34,118 nt of DNA from a virus: IMG/VR virus record IMGVR_UViG_3300028581_000007, positions 1 to 34,118 of that record. One strand, written 5' to 3'. The notes beneath the pieces were generated by a model. The model ran no database searches. It was not told where the DNA came from and was given only the letters and a program-made list of their open reading frames with translations. The position numbers were made by a program, and so were the translations under genes. This document shows, in pieces, positions 1 to 6,499 of the stretch. The first letter of the stretch is position 1. Every line of letters begins with the position of its first letter.

Positions 1-127
1 CATCGACTTACTGTCAAGCCTACTGCTTCTCTTAGCCTTGACATTCGGGCTTGGAGCATACAATATACCCGAGTATCGGTGGGAGCTGGTGCGGTTCGCC
101 ATCCTTATGGGGATCATGTCCCTGTTA
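1..127. repeat. Terminal direct repeat, left copy (circular overlap)
   Basis: Bases 1-127 are identical to 33992-34118, the last 127 bases of the window. A perfect repeat of this length at the extreme ends, with one open reading frame running through it, is what an assembler leaves on a circular molecule. A genuine terminally redundant linear genome is the alternative. The unique length is then 33,991 bp. Confidence 0.93.
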
Positions 128-157
128 TCCCACGCGATCAGTCTCTGGGGTGCATGA
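1..157 (+). CDS. 3' end of the junction-spanning membrane protein gene (starts at 33456)
   Basis: This is the tail of the gene that begins at 33456. Reading starts at base 2 and ends with TGA at 155-157. The segment encodes two hydrophobic helices (around LLSSLLLLLALTFGLGAY and LVRFAILMGIMSLL) separated by a short charged loop with PEYRWE. Across the junction the whole protein is 230 residues. See the entry at 33456 for the N-terminal part. Confidence 0.85.
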   Translation, partial: IDLLSSLLLLLALTFGLGAYNIPEYRWELVRFAILMGIMSLLSHAISLWGA

Positions 158-158
158 T

Positions 159-527
159 TTGGCGACGCAGAACCTCAGAATCTACGTGCTGATAACTATA
201 AGCGTGCTGCTCGTTATCGGCGTGATTAACTATTCTGGGTGGGCTTTTCTGCCATCGGTTAGTGCCTCTCAGGATTTGATGAGTGTGCTTCCGGGGATCA
301 TGATTACTTTTCTGGGCTTGGGCGTCGCCTCGGGGGTGAAGCGTAGCCCCGCGATGGTGGGCGCCTGCGCCGTCGCTGGGCTGGGTTTGGCGCTTTTGAT
401 AGATGAGCTTAATGTGGCGGGGATACTGTTGGTGGCTAATATGGGTGGGTGGACTGTTTATCAGATACAGGTGTTGGTTCTCGTCGCGTCGTTTCTCTTC
501 GGTGCGATTGTCTATTATAAGAATTAG
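159..527 (+). CDS. Small four-helix membrane protein
   Basis: An unrecognised protein of about 122 residues made almost entirely of hydrophobic segments. I count four likely membrane helices, around YVLITISVLLVIGVI, VLPGIMITFLGLGVA, GACAVAGLGLALLI and IQVLVLVASFLFGAIVYY. The start is uncertain. TTG at 159 has GGGGTG about six bases upstream and follows the previous stop directly; GTG at 150 would overlap that gene by eight bases. It lies downstream of the junction-spanning membrane gene in the same direction, so the two are probably co-transcribed. A membrane-embedded virion or exit component is possible, but nothing in the sequence proves it. Confidence 0.7.
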   Translation: MATQNLRIYVLITISVLLVIGVINYSGWAFLPSVSASQDLMSVLPGIMITFLGLGVASGVKRSPAMVGACAVAGLGLALLIDELNVAGILLVANMGGWTVYQIQVLVLVASFLFGAIVYYKN

Positions 528-718
528 CGGCGCGTCTTCTTTTTCAGGGGGTTGTGTCGCTGTACCCACGCTTTTCCCACTTTCCTCGTGTCTTCTCCGA
601 GGGGGTGTAGTTTCTTAGCTATCTTGGTTCCGCCGCGTATTATTTTGTCGGTGTAGGGTTTTATGGAGTTGGGTAGCTGGGATTCTAGTTCCCAGAGCTT
701 GTCCGACGCTTTTCCCAT
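524..718 (-). CDS. Small basic protein of unknown function
   Basis: A 64-residue protein, very rich in Lys and Arg, ending in NPLKKKTRR. It has no hydrophobic segment and no family I recognise. The ATG at 716-718 lies about 27 bases from an ATTTAA box (745-750 on the plus strand), so the message is probably leaderless. It is divergent from the RHH gene at 784 and its stop overlaps the end of the plus-strand membrane gene by four bases. The charge suggests nucleic-acid or membrane-surface binding (inference). Confidence 0.6.
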   Translation of the reverse strand: MGKASDKLWELESQLPNSIKPYTDKIIRGGTKIAKKLHPLGEDTRKVGKAWVQRHNPLKKKTRR

Positions 719-742
719 GGTTAACTTTGTGTGGCTGGGGCG

Positions 743-783
743 GGTTAAATCTTTTTATCCCCATCTATAGGTATCTATAGTTG
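743..783. promoter_or_regulatory. Divergent promoters with two CTATAG operators
   Basis: The space between the genes at 718 (minus) and 784 (plus) is 65 bp. It holds a plus-strand TTTTTA box (752-757), 27-32 bases before ATG 784, and a minus-strand ATTTAA box (745-750), about 27 bases before ATG 718. Two identical ATCTATAG boxes (763-770 and 773-780) lie exactly 10 bp apart between the plus TATA box and the plus start. CTATAG is itself palindromic. One helical turn between subsites is typical of tandem RHH dimers, so autorepression by the 784 product is the natural reading. Confidence 0.6.
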
Positions 784-909
784 ATGGCTGACACGACTAC
801 GATTCAGGTTCCGCGGGAACTACGGGATCGACTGCGCGCACTTGGGAAATATAAACGAGAACCGCTCTGGATCATCATAGAGCGATTGTTAGAGGAGCGG
901 AAAATTTGA
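784..909 (+). CDS. Ribbon-helix-helix DNA-binding protein (41 aa)
   Basis: A 41-residue protein with the CopG/Arc-like pattern. A short N-terminal strand (TTTIQVPREL) is followed by helix one (LRDRLRALGKY), a turn with KREP, and helix two (LWIIIERLLEERK). RHH proteins bind DNA as dimers through the paired N-terminal strands. The start at 784 is set by the leaderless promoter just upstream. The last 35 bases overlap the convergent minus-strand gene 875-1144. It is probably an autoregulator of its own promoter, and perhaps also of the divergent gene. Confidence 0.72.
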   Translation: MADTTTIQVPRELRDRLRALGKYKREPLWIIIERLLEERKI

Positions 910-1144
910 CGCTGAAGGCTCTGCGCGGGCTTCTACTTGCTATAAATGCAGCCGCTAAAACTACGGTGAAAGAAACTCCGCAGAAGAGCCCACCAAGCAT
1001 ATCGCCTCTTTGGAGTAAAACGGCGATGGGCATAACTCCAAAGAAGAATATTACCATACCTAATCCCATGAAAGCGAGAATAAGCAGAGCTAAATCTTCA
1101 CCATCGTCTCCAGTCAATGTCCTTTTATTCATTTTTTTTGTCAT
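875..1144 (-). CDS. Two-helix membrane protein
   Basis: An 89-residue protein. A charged N-terminus (MTKKMNKRTLTGDDGED) is followed by two membrane helices, around LALLILAFMGLGMVIFFFGVM and GLFCGVSFTVVLAAAFIA, and a basic tail. ATG at 1142-1144 overlaps the stop of the upstream collagen-like gene by four bases (ATGA), and GGAGA lies just upstream. The open frame extends further upstream, but those residues (Arg/Gly-rich) are the out-of-frame shadow of the collagen region. It is the last gene of the 2617-to-875 operon. Function unknown. Confidence 0.72.
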   Translation of the reverse strand: MTKKMNKRTLTGDDGEDLALLILAFMGLGMVIFFFGVMPIAVLLQRGDMLGGLFCGVSFTVVLAAAFIASRSPRRAFSVKFSAPLTIAL

Positions 1145-1926
1145 TGTTTTCTCTTCTCCTTGAGTTTGGGTAGTATCCACGCCACGTTTGCAATTATGCT
1201 TAGTGCTAGTGCCGCGTAGGTCAGCGTGGGGTCGGCGTCTTTTCCCGGTGCCCCCGCCGCGCCCGATGCCCCTGTCTCTCCCTTTAGCTCTGCGCGGACA
1301 TCCGCGGGGACGCTGCCCCAAAACTCCGCGTAGTCGATACCATCGGCTAAGTCGGAATAATTGATGCTGGGAGTCACCCCATCCTCCCCGGCTTCGCCCG
1401 CCTCTCCCTGTTCCCCCCTCTCACCCTTCATTACAGCCAACATTTCAGGGGGACAGTTTGCCCACATCGTAACCCAATAAGAGGCCGGTTGGCTGCTCCA
1501 CCAATCCCCAACTGGTTTCCCACCCGTAATCGTGTATTCAACCTCCTTATCGTTAAAGCTGCCATCCGCCTCCTCAAGACTAACCTTGATAATGTGTTCT
1601 CCGTAAATAGTGCCTGAAGCTGTTTGTGGAACCGTTATGGTTATGTCCCAAGCATAAGCGTATAGACCCGTTGATAATGTATAGGTGGCAACCTGACGCT
1701 TCACCAAAACGTTGCCATCGTAAAACACGTAGATGTAGCGTGGCGTGGTTCCCGTCGGCTCTTCGCCGTTTGACATGCGTATTCGTAGAAGTATGCTCTG
1801 TGTTGTAGAGCCTTTATCAGGGTCAAGTTGAACATCCCAGTATTTTGTGGCGAGACCACTCACAGGAGCCACAGACACGCAGAGGACGGAGATGAGCAAC
1901 GCAGCGACCAAGACACGCGGATTCAT
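1141..1926 (-). CDS. Secreted collagen-like surface protein with C-terminal anchor
   Basis: 261 residues. An N-terminal signal peptide (hydrophobic VLVAALLISVLCVSVAPVSG) is followed by a beta-rich domain of about 130 residues and then two collagen-like Gly-X-Y runs: GERGEQGEAGEAGEDG at about residues 168-183, and a second beginning GETGASGAAGAPGKD at about residue 216. A C-terminal membrane helix (YAALALSIIANVAWIL) and the basic tail KLKEKRKQ follow. The two collagen runs sit in an internally duplicated unit: a W-x-x-x-P motif, then Ala-x-x-KGE, then the Gly repeats. Collagen-like stretches in phage and virus proteins form trimeric fibres, so a host-contact or virion surface fibre is likely (inference). 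It abuts gene 1927-2241 with no spacer. Confidence 0.8.
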   Translation of the reverse strand: MNPRVLVAALLISVLCVSVAPVSGLATKYWDVQLDPDKGSTTQSILLRIRMSNGEEPTGTTPRYIYVFYDGNVLVKRQVATYTLSTGLYAYAWDITITVPQTASGTIYGEHIIKVSLEEADGSFNDKEVEYTITGGKPVGDWWSSQPASYWVTMWANCPPEMLAVMKGERGEQGEAGEAGEDGVTPSINYSDLADGIDYAEFWGSVPADVRAELKGETGASGAAGAPGKDADPTLTYAALALSIIANVAWILPKLKEKRKQ

Positions 1927-2241
1927 CTATGGTGCCTCCACGATGACCCACCCCTGCTGAGTATACGTAACCTTTACCCGCTCGCTTATCTTAACCGAGT
2001 CAAAGTAGCCCGAGGTAACGTTGACTGTAACGGCATCCGCATAATCGAGCTTAATCATTACACTGTACTTAAGTATCCCATCAGTGTAGCCACTTGACTT
2101 ACCCGACACGTAACCCTCCTGAACGGGAGAAGCCTCTATGGTCACAGATTGATTATCTGGGAAGTTGCCCACGATCAGCCCCGCGACAAACGCAAAAACA
2201 ATCGTCACAACAACGACAAGCAACGTTAAATCCCTGCTCAC
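1927..2241 (-). CDS. Membrane-anchored extracytoplasmic protein
   Basis: 104 residues. One N-terminal helix (LTLLVVVVTIVFAFVAGLIVG) is followed by a beta-rich, Thr/Ser/Val-rich domain of about 75 residues ending in QQGWVIVEAP, probably outside the cell or on the virion surface. The GTG start at 2239-2241 overlaps the upstream zinc-finger stop (GTGA). No family recognised. Its place between the collagen-like protein and a membrane protein suggests a shared surface complex (inference). Confidence 0.72.
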   Translation of the reverse strand: MSRDLTLLVVVVTIVFAFVAGLIVGNFPDNQSVTIEASPVQEGYVSGKSSGYTDGILKYSVMIKLDYADAVTVNVTSGYFDSVKISERVKVTYTQQGWVIVEAP

Positions 2242-2369
2242 TGCTTACCCGCCTCCTTTTTCTTCTCGTTTCTCAGCTTGGCGCACTCGTTACAGTACCA
2301 CTGCTGCTTTCCGCCGCGTGTGCCGTTGCGCATCATCTCACCATGCGCGGGATTCTTGGAACAGATCAT
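2238..2369 (-). CDS. Small zinc-finger protein (43 aa)
   Basis: A 43-residue protein. Candidate metal ligands are Cys3, His9 and a C-terminal C-x2-C (residues WYCNEC), followed by the Lys-rich tail KLRNEKKKEAGK. ATG at 2367-2369 overlaps the upstream stop as ATGA and the end overlaps the next gene as GTGA, so both boundaries fit an operon. Nucleic-acid binding is the usual role of such virus micro-proteins, but nothing more specific can be said. Confidence 0.6.
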   Translation of the reverse strand: MICSKNPAHGEMMRNGTRGGKQQWYCNECAKLRNEKKKEAGKQ

Positions 2370-2617
2370 TGTGGGTCAATCCTATATTTTGGCGGATTCA
2401 TCGCCGTGTTGATTAACTGGACGCTAAGGTACGCGCCTATAAGCCCCGTCGCTATTGGGCTAGGCATAGTATCTTGACTCAGGATTAGATAGAATCCGAG
2501 TGGGAGAAGCCCCCATCCCACGATTTTTCCGGAAAAACTCATCGCCCACTGTGGGAAATTGATGTGCCATTTTCCATCTGCAACCTCCTTGGTGATGTTA
2601 GGCAGTTTAAACTTCAT
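2366..2617 (-). CDS. Two-helix membrane protein, first gene of the surface operon
   Basis: 83 residues. An N-terminal amphipathic part (MKFKLPNITKEVADGKW) is followed by hydrophobic segments around GKIVGWGLLPLGFYLIL and IATGLIGAYLSVQLIN, ending in PPKYRIDPQ. It begins the minus-strand operon 2617-875 (membrane protein, zinc finger, anchored protein, collagen-like fibre, membrane protein). The ATG at 2617 lies just inside ATTC tetranucleotide repeats. No family recognised. Confidence 0.72.
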   Translation of the reverse strand: MKFKLPNITKEVADGKWHINFPQWAMSFSGKIVGWGLLPLGFYLILSQDTMPSPIATGLIGAYLSVQLINTAMNPPKYRIDPQ

Positions 2618-2710
2618 TCATTCATTACCTAAACCTCTATTCATTCATTCATGTATTTAAGCCTTGTTTTTTTAGAAAACATTTTATCCTCACCTGATGA
2701 GAGTATACCC
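2613..2710. promoter_or_regulatory. Divergent promoter region with ATTC tetranucleotide repeats
   Basis: Between the minus gene at 2617 and the plus gene at 2711 there are two runs of (ATTC)n, at about 2614-2624 and 2639-2652. They are followed by a minus-strand TTAAATAC box near 2652-2660. A plus-strand TTTTAT box (2682-2687) lies about 25-29 bases before ATG 2711, giving a nearly leaderless plus message. The ATTC runs lie between the minus TATA-like box and its start codon, where a bound protein would block initiation (inference). Confidence 0.5.
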
Positions 2711-4615
2711 ATGTCAACGGGTGTTGGGGTTCGTCGGCTGCGCGGGCTGCTCATAGCCACGCTGCTACTGGGCACGGTGATTGGGGGCGTGGGGGTGTAC
2801 GCGGCGCTGCCCACGCAGGACGGCACATGGACGGGTGATTGGATTCGTGAACTCTACGGGTGGTTCACTGAGCTTCGCGTGACCGGACTCACGGCTAACC
2901 GCGTCGTGATAACGAATGGCACAAGTTACCTGAAGACGGACCCCGACATAGCCTTCAGCGGGGACACACTCACCGTAACGAAACTCGGCGCCACCACCCT
3001 CTCAGGCGACATCTCGGCGTCTGGTAACGATTTGACGGGCGCGGGGTGGGTGAACGGCACATCCACCACATTCACAAACGCATACGTAACCACCTACTAC
3101 CTCGGGACAACAAACATCAACGCGAGACTGGGCGGAGACTGGGGCGGACTCGACCTCACAAACGTAGACGACCTCAACACCACAGACACATTCATCGCCG
3201 GAGACCTGTGGATACACAACGGCACCGCATACGAAAACGCCACAGACACACTCATCTACCCCGAATCAGAGGCGGACATCATCGTCTGGGGTGAACCAGC
3301 GGCAGCCCCCACCATGTACTACGCCAAAAACGGGCACACAGGACAAGTAACAAATAATACGGATGCAACTACGTTAATTCAAAACGTGATAAATTCACTT
3401 ACAACCGGTAGAACTTGGGAGGAGTCAATAATTCTTAAGGGAGATTTTGGAGATGTTTATAATATAACATTAGTAAGTAACTTAAAGTTAATTGGAGTGA
3501 ATGCGAAAATGAATCTTCCTAATGGTGAAACCGCTATTTTCTCCATTCCCCATTTAACAGAAGTAGAAAATATAACTATAAGTGGAATTAATTTTACTAG
3601 CACCACACATGGAAACTATGCGTTATATCTTTTCTATTTTGATGGGGCTGCTTGGAGAAGACCGCAATATGTAACCGTTACTAATTGTAATTTTGACAAT
3701 TTTTATTCTGGGATCACAGGCATATTAGACCAATTAGAAGTAACGCGGTGTAGGGCTACTAATACTGATTTATGGTTAAATCTACCGGCGGGATATAATA
3801 TATCTATTTCAGATAATAATATCGTTGTACCAATTAATAATTCCTCTATGTTACTTCTGGATGTGAATAGAGTAAGCTTATATGGAAATCATTTTAAGGG
3901 AAGTTATAATCCCACAGGAACCGATGTAGCTATTAAAATTGAAACCTCCTATAATATTGCTATAACTGGAAACACGTTTGAGGGATTTGGGTTAGGTGGA
4001 ATAAATATTGATTACTATAACCGTGTTGCTGTCCCATCTTTCGGAATTACAATAACTGGAAATACGTTTACTTATTGTGGTTATGGGTCTGGAGGCGCAG
4101 ATGGTATGGTAAGTGCCGGGTGGGGAAATCTAGCGTGTAACAATATCGTTATCATTGGAAATACTGGATATGAATGCCATAATTTGATTGATATTTCCAG
4201 CACAGCGGCTGTACAAGTCACAGCAATAGCAAACAGTCTTGATAATGCCTTTAGAGGATTTAGAGCAGTTGGTGCAAATTATGATTTAACACTTCAGAAT
4301 AATGTCTTTATTGGTGGATTGGGCGGCACACCAACATTAAGGACGGGGATATTAAGAGCCTCAAATAATTATGGATACACTACTGAGTCCAGCGGCACCG
4401 CCACCGTACTGAACGCCACCACCTCTATCGCCTTCGCCCACAGCTTAAGCGCGACGCCCATAGCCTCGTGGTTTTCGATTACCTTCACCGAGAACCCCAC
4501 CAACCCCACCGGCAACTGGTGGCTCACCTGCAACGCCACACACGCGGTCTTGAATGTAGCCGCGGACCCCGGAGCCAGCAACCTAGACTTCAGCTGGCAG
4601 GCGCGGAGACCCTAA
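2711..4615 (+). CDS. Beta-helix spike/adhesin with membrane anchor
   Basis: 634 residues from ATG 2711. The in-frame ATG 2651 lies upstream of the likely TATA box, so I reject it. Residues about 9-32 form a hydrophobic signal/anchor (LLIATLLLGTVIGGVGVYAA). Thr/Asn-rich repeats follow to about residue 210. The right-handed parallel beta-helix of about 350 residues shows recurrent ITGNTF, VTNCNF and ISDNNI rungs, as in pectate-lyase-like tail spikes. A C-terminal beta domain has the SGTATVLNATTSIAFAH pattern common at the end of phage spikes. The helix part is strikingly AT-rich compared with both ends. It probably binds or degrades host surface glycans; no catalytic site can be assigned. Confidence 0.82.
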   Translation: MSTGVGVRRLRGLLIATLLLGTVIGGVGVYAALPTQDGTWTGDWIRELYGWFTELRVTGLTANRVVITNGTSYLKTDPDIAFSGDTLTVTKLGATTLSGDISASGNDLTGAGWVNGTSTTFTNAYVTTYYLGTTNINARLGGDWGGLDLTNVDDLNTTDTFIAGDLWIHNGTAYENATDTLIYPESEADIIVWGEPAAAPTMYYAKNGHTGQVTNNTDATTLIQNVINSLTTGRTWEESIILKGDFGDVYNITLVSNLKLIGVNAKMNLPNGETAIFSIPHLTEVENITISGINFTSTTHGNYALYLFYFDGAAWRRPQYVTVTNCNFDNFYSGITGILDQLEVTRCRATNTDLWLNLPAGYNISISDNNIVVPINNSSMLLLDVNRVSLYGNHFKGSYNPTGTDVAIKIETSYNIAITGNTFEGFGLGGINIDYYNRVAVPSFGITITGNTFTYCGYGSGGADGMVSAGWGNLACNNIVIIGNTGYECHNLIDISSTAAVQVTAIANSLDNAFRGFRAVGANYDLTLQNNVFIGGLGGTPTLRTGILRASNNYGYTTESSGTATVLNATTSIAFAHSLSATPIASWFSITFTENPTNPTGNWWLTCNATHAVLNVAADPGASNLDFSWQARRP

Positions 4616-4822
4616 TCCCTTTTTCCTTCTCCCCTCATCCTTATAGTATCCGCAGTACCCCCGCGCCTCAAGGTCGTCGTTACAGCACACCGACTCAGCC
4701 GCGTAGCCCGGACACTCACCCGCATAGCAACACCCAGCCCTACGCTGCATCACCTTGTCAAGCAGCGACGCGCGACGAACCAACGTATAACCCTCAAGAA
4801 AACACAGAGTAAAATAATCCAT
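4583..4822 (-). CDS. Cysteine-rich small protein
   Basis: 79 residues. A compact cysteine cluster (CCYAGECPGY, then VCC and GYCGYY) occupies residues 31-60 and is likely to bind metal. The ATG at 4820-4822 overlaps the upstream stop by one base (TAATG). The end overlaps the convergent beta-helix gene by 33 bases. It is the last gene of the long minus operon 8849-4583. Function unknown. Confidence 0.6.
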   Translation of the reverse strand: MDYFTLCFLEGYTLVRRASLLDKVMQRRAGCCYAGECPGYAAESVCCNDDLEARGYCGYYKDEGRRKKGLGSPRLPAEV

Positions 4823-4986
4823 TAATGTTTCACCCTTTCCTCATATTCTCCACAAATCGGTGGAGTAACCGTATTATTCGGCACCTTCGGAATCATATAT
4901 GAAAAACAGTAGCCGCCACCACGCCCCGCCCCTATTCCTCCACGCACCCAATGGCGACAATCTCCACACCGCTTAGGCTTATCCAA
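4822..4986 (-). CDS. Zinc-ribbon-like small protein (54 aa)
   Basis: I place the start at TTG 4984-4986, which follows the upstream stop and has GGAGG about nine bases before it. A GTG at 5019 would give 65 residues but overlaps the previous gene by 32 bases. The protein has C-x2-C (CGDCRHW) near the N-terminus, then YCFSY and PICGEYEE, which gives four cysteines able to bind one zinc. The CxxC-x-x-W beginning is common in small phage and archaeal-virus zinc ribbons. Function unknown. Confidence 0.65.
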   Translation of the reverse strand: MDKPKRCGDCRHWVRGGIGAGRGGGYCFSYMIPKVPNNTVTPPICGEYEERVKH

Positions 4987-4987
4987 G

Positions 4988-5140
4988 TCACTTCGCCTCC
5001 GCCGGAAGTGATCGACCACAGCTTGAGCAGTATAGCCGCGGGTACTCGGGGTATTGCCTGTTGTACTCTAGTGTAGCTAGGCACTCCCGACAGAACGGCG
5101 CAGGGACACCCTTAGCGGGCACACGAGGCGGCTTAGTCAA
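4988..5140 (-). CDS. Two-CxxC zinc-ribbon protein (50 aa)
   Basis: 50 residues starting at TTG 5138-5140, which overlaps the upstream stop as TTGA. It has two C-x2-C pairs, FCREC at residues 17-20 and YCSSC at 38-41, separated by 17 residues. This is the classic zinc-ribbon layout, with a basic N-terminus TKPPRVPAKG. It sits inside the micro-gene chain and has no assignable partner. Confidence 0.65.
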   Translation of the reverse strand: MTKPPRVPAKGVPAPFCRECLATLEYNRQYPEYPRLYCSSCGRSLPAEAK

Positions 5141-5376
5141 TCCTGAACCTCCTCATTTTTCCATTTTTTATAATCTTCATAAATTTCTGATAAAATGAAG
5201 AATCCAACAAAGAAGCTTAGAATAAAGAACTCGCATAATGCAAGAAAAATAAATACCTCCGTAAAAGGATCAATCATACGCCACACGATATAGGCAACAA
5301 TAATAGGTAAGGCACATATGCCGACAACCTCCTTTAGGTCCCTAATCTTCTTGATTACATATTTAGCGAACCTCAT
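5137..5376 (-). CDS. Two-helix membrane protein
   Basis: 79 residues from ATG 5374-5376, which overlaps the upstream stop (CCATGA) and has GGGAG about ten bases before it. The longer open frame to 5418 lacks such support. A basic N-terminus (MRFAKYVIKKIRDLK) is followed by two hydrophobic helices (VGICALPIIVAYIVW and a long one around FIFLALCEFFILSFFVGFFIL) and a charged tail. It is more AT-rich than the surrounding micro-genes. Function unknown. Confidence 0.68.
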   Translation of the reverse strand: MRFAKYVIKKIRDLKEVVGICALPIIVAYIVWRMIDPFTEVFIFLALCEFFILSFFVGFFILSEIYEDYKKWKNEEVQD

Positions 5377-5534
5377 GGCTTTTTCTCTCCCTTTAGTCTG
5401 CACATGATGTCGGGGCACCGCGTGAAGCCGTTAATCTCCCCATCACTCCCAGTTAGAGGCTTCTCTTGACACGCGGGATTCCCAGCATCGAAGACGCCGG
5501 GACAAACCACAGAAACGTGCTCGAGACTACACAA
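5373..5534 (-). CDS. Cysteine-containing micro-protein (53 aa)
   Basis: 53 residues from TTG 5532-5534, with AAGGAGG about nine bases upstream. Cysteines at residues 2, 11, 22, 40 and 45 suggest a metal site, and the tail MCRLKGEKKP is basic. It overlaps the RHH-like gene before it by eight bases and the membrane gene after it by four. No family recognised. Confidence 0.55.
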   Translation of the reverse strand: MCSLEHVSVVCPGVFDAGNPACQEKPLTGSDGEINGFTRCPDIMCRLKGEKKP

Positions 5535-5640
5535 CGCGGGAAGCCTCCTTAATCGCCCTCGTCACCTCTGAGACGTAATCAAAACTCGTCGCCTCAACCA
5601 GCAAAAGCAGTTCCCGGGGAACATCTACTTCAACTTTCAT
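5527..5640 (-). CDS. Very short ribbon-helix-helix-like protein (37 aa)
   Basis: 37 residues. The strand MKVEVDVPREL is followed by a hydrophobic helix (LLLLVEATSF) and a second helix (YVSEVTRAIKEASRVV). This matches the alternating N-terminal strand and two helices of an RHH fold, at the lower size limit. ATG at 5638-5640 overlaps the previous stop (ATGA), with AGGAGAGGG upstream. Unlike the other RHH genes here it is buried inside an operon rather than heading one. DNA binding is inferred. Confidence 0.58.
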   Translation of the reverse strand: MKVEVDVPRELLLLVEATSFDYVSEVTRAIKEASRVV

Positions 5641-5807
5641 CTTTCCCTCTCCTCTTCCCTCGGCTGTGCCCTGAGTCCCCCACGGCTCCAATGTCCCCCA
5701 TTCTTGGCGTTATACTCCGCCAAGTCAACACCCATCTGAGCACGCGCCCACGTCAACCTAACATCCGTAGACCCCGCCATCCGATCAGAAACACGAGGAT
5801 CAATCAC
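5637..5807 (-). CDS. Micro-protein of unknown function (56 aa)
   Basis: 56 residues from GTG 5805-5807, overlapping the previous gene as GTGA. It contains LTWARAQMGVDLAEYNAKNG followed by a basic/acidic tail (LRAQPREEEERER-like). There is no cysteine and no membrane segment. Both ends overlap neighbouring genes by four bases, which is the main support. Confidence 0.55.
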   Translation of the reverse strand: MIDPRVSDRMAGSTDVRLTWARAQMGVDLAEYNAKNGGHWSRGGLRAQPREEERER

Positions 5808-5926
5808 GCCGACCCAGCCTCCTGCTGCTTCTTGACAGTCGCCAAAAGCTCCTCAGCGCAAACATCATAATATTCGTTAAATTCATCTAAACACTGTTTG
5901 CGCCACTTCTCCGCGTGTTCACTCAT
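5804..5926 (-). CDS. Micro-protein of unknown function (40 aa)
   Basis: 40 residues, mostly helical and acidic (EKWRKQCLDEFNEYYDVCAE, then ELLATVKKQQEAGSA), with two cysteines. ATG at 5924-5926 overlaps the stop of the preceding gene as ATGA, and its own end overlaps the next GTG start. It could be a helical adaptor or anti-host factor, but that is only a guess from size and context. Confidence 0.55.
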   Translation of the reverse strand: MSEHAEKWRKQCLDEFNEYYDVCAEELLATVKKQQEAGSA

Positions 5927-6267
5927 GGCTGTGTCGTCTCCTTTTTTTCAGATGATTCGCGCCATAGTTGGGCTATATTAAACCCATAGTCTATAAGATC
6001 AATAACTGGTAAAGATTTTCCAGCCATGAAGTCTGATGCGGCCCTTATTTGGCTAAGATTAGCGCGTATCCGCGTCTTCTCCTCCTTCGTTGAAGTCTCA
6101 TATACAGCCCCTACCGCCCCTTGGAACTGCTCACTCTCCTCAGTGACCATCCAGTGTTGGCGAGCCTTCTTAAAAGCCCAACTTAGCTTAGTGGCGGTGT
6201 CTCCCTTCGGCATCTCCTGAACCAGCTCGAAGATTAGAAGCCGAGTAGAGTTAGGCATTTCACTCAT
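5923..6267 (-). CDS. Hypothetical helical protein (114 aa)
   Basis: 114 residues from ATG 6265-6267, which overlaps the preceding gene by eight bases. The frame is open further upstream, but there it overlaps the zinc protein. The protein is alpha-helical, with LLIFELVQEMPKGDTATKLS, then FKKARQHWMVTEESEQ, then LPVIDLIDYGFNIAQLWRES and a Lys/Glu-rich end. No catalytic motif or known family. It sits in the chain of minus-strand small genes. Confidence 0.65.
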   Translation of the reverse strand: MSEMPNSTRLLIFELVQEMPKGDTATKLSWAFKKARQHWMVTEESEQFQGAVGAVYETSTKEEKTRIRANLSQIRAASDFMAGKSLPVIDLIDYGFNIAQLWRESSEKKETTQP

Positions 6268-6499
6268 GCAGCGGAGCCTCCTTAGCCCTCTCCCCTTTAT
6301 GCACATTCTCGGGACAATCCTTACACTCTTTCAGAAAATCCTTAACATGACGACCAGGATCAGGATTGGTTCCATGTGGATAACGGGTGAACCCTGATCC
6401 CGTATGTGGACACTTTACGTTACTGCCGCTCTTCCAAACAGTAACCTCAAGTTCAATGCCACATAATCCTAGTCTACCGAGAATTTTATTAGATGTCAA
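6260..6499 (-). CDS. Small zinc-binding protein (79 aa)
   Basis: The most likely start is TTG 6497-6499, which gives 79 residues and an 11-base overlap with the upstream gene. The second half holds possible ligands: VKCPHTGSGF, then RYPHG, then ECKDCPENVH. This is a Cys/His arrangement with a C-x2-C. The first half is beta-like (GLCGIELEVTVWKSGS). Function unknown. Confidence 0.58.
   Translation of the reverse strand: MTSNKILGRLGLCGIELEVTVWKSGSNVKCPHTGSGFTRYPHGTNPDPGRHVKDFLKECKDCPENVHKGERAKEAPLHE

Noticed and set aside
51-158. N-terminal extension of the four-helix membrane protein from ATG 51
   Set aside because: This part lies entirely within the end of the junction-spanning gene, and its residues (Ser/Cys/Pro-rich) look like a shadow. 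A start at 159 or 150 fits better.
2651-2710. Upstream ATG 2651 for the spike protein
   Set aside because: It lies in the ATTC repeats, upstream of the TTTTAT box. The signal sequence begins properly at ATG 2711.
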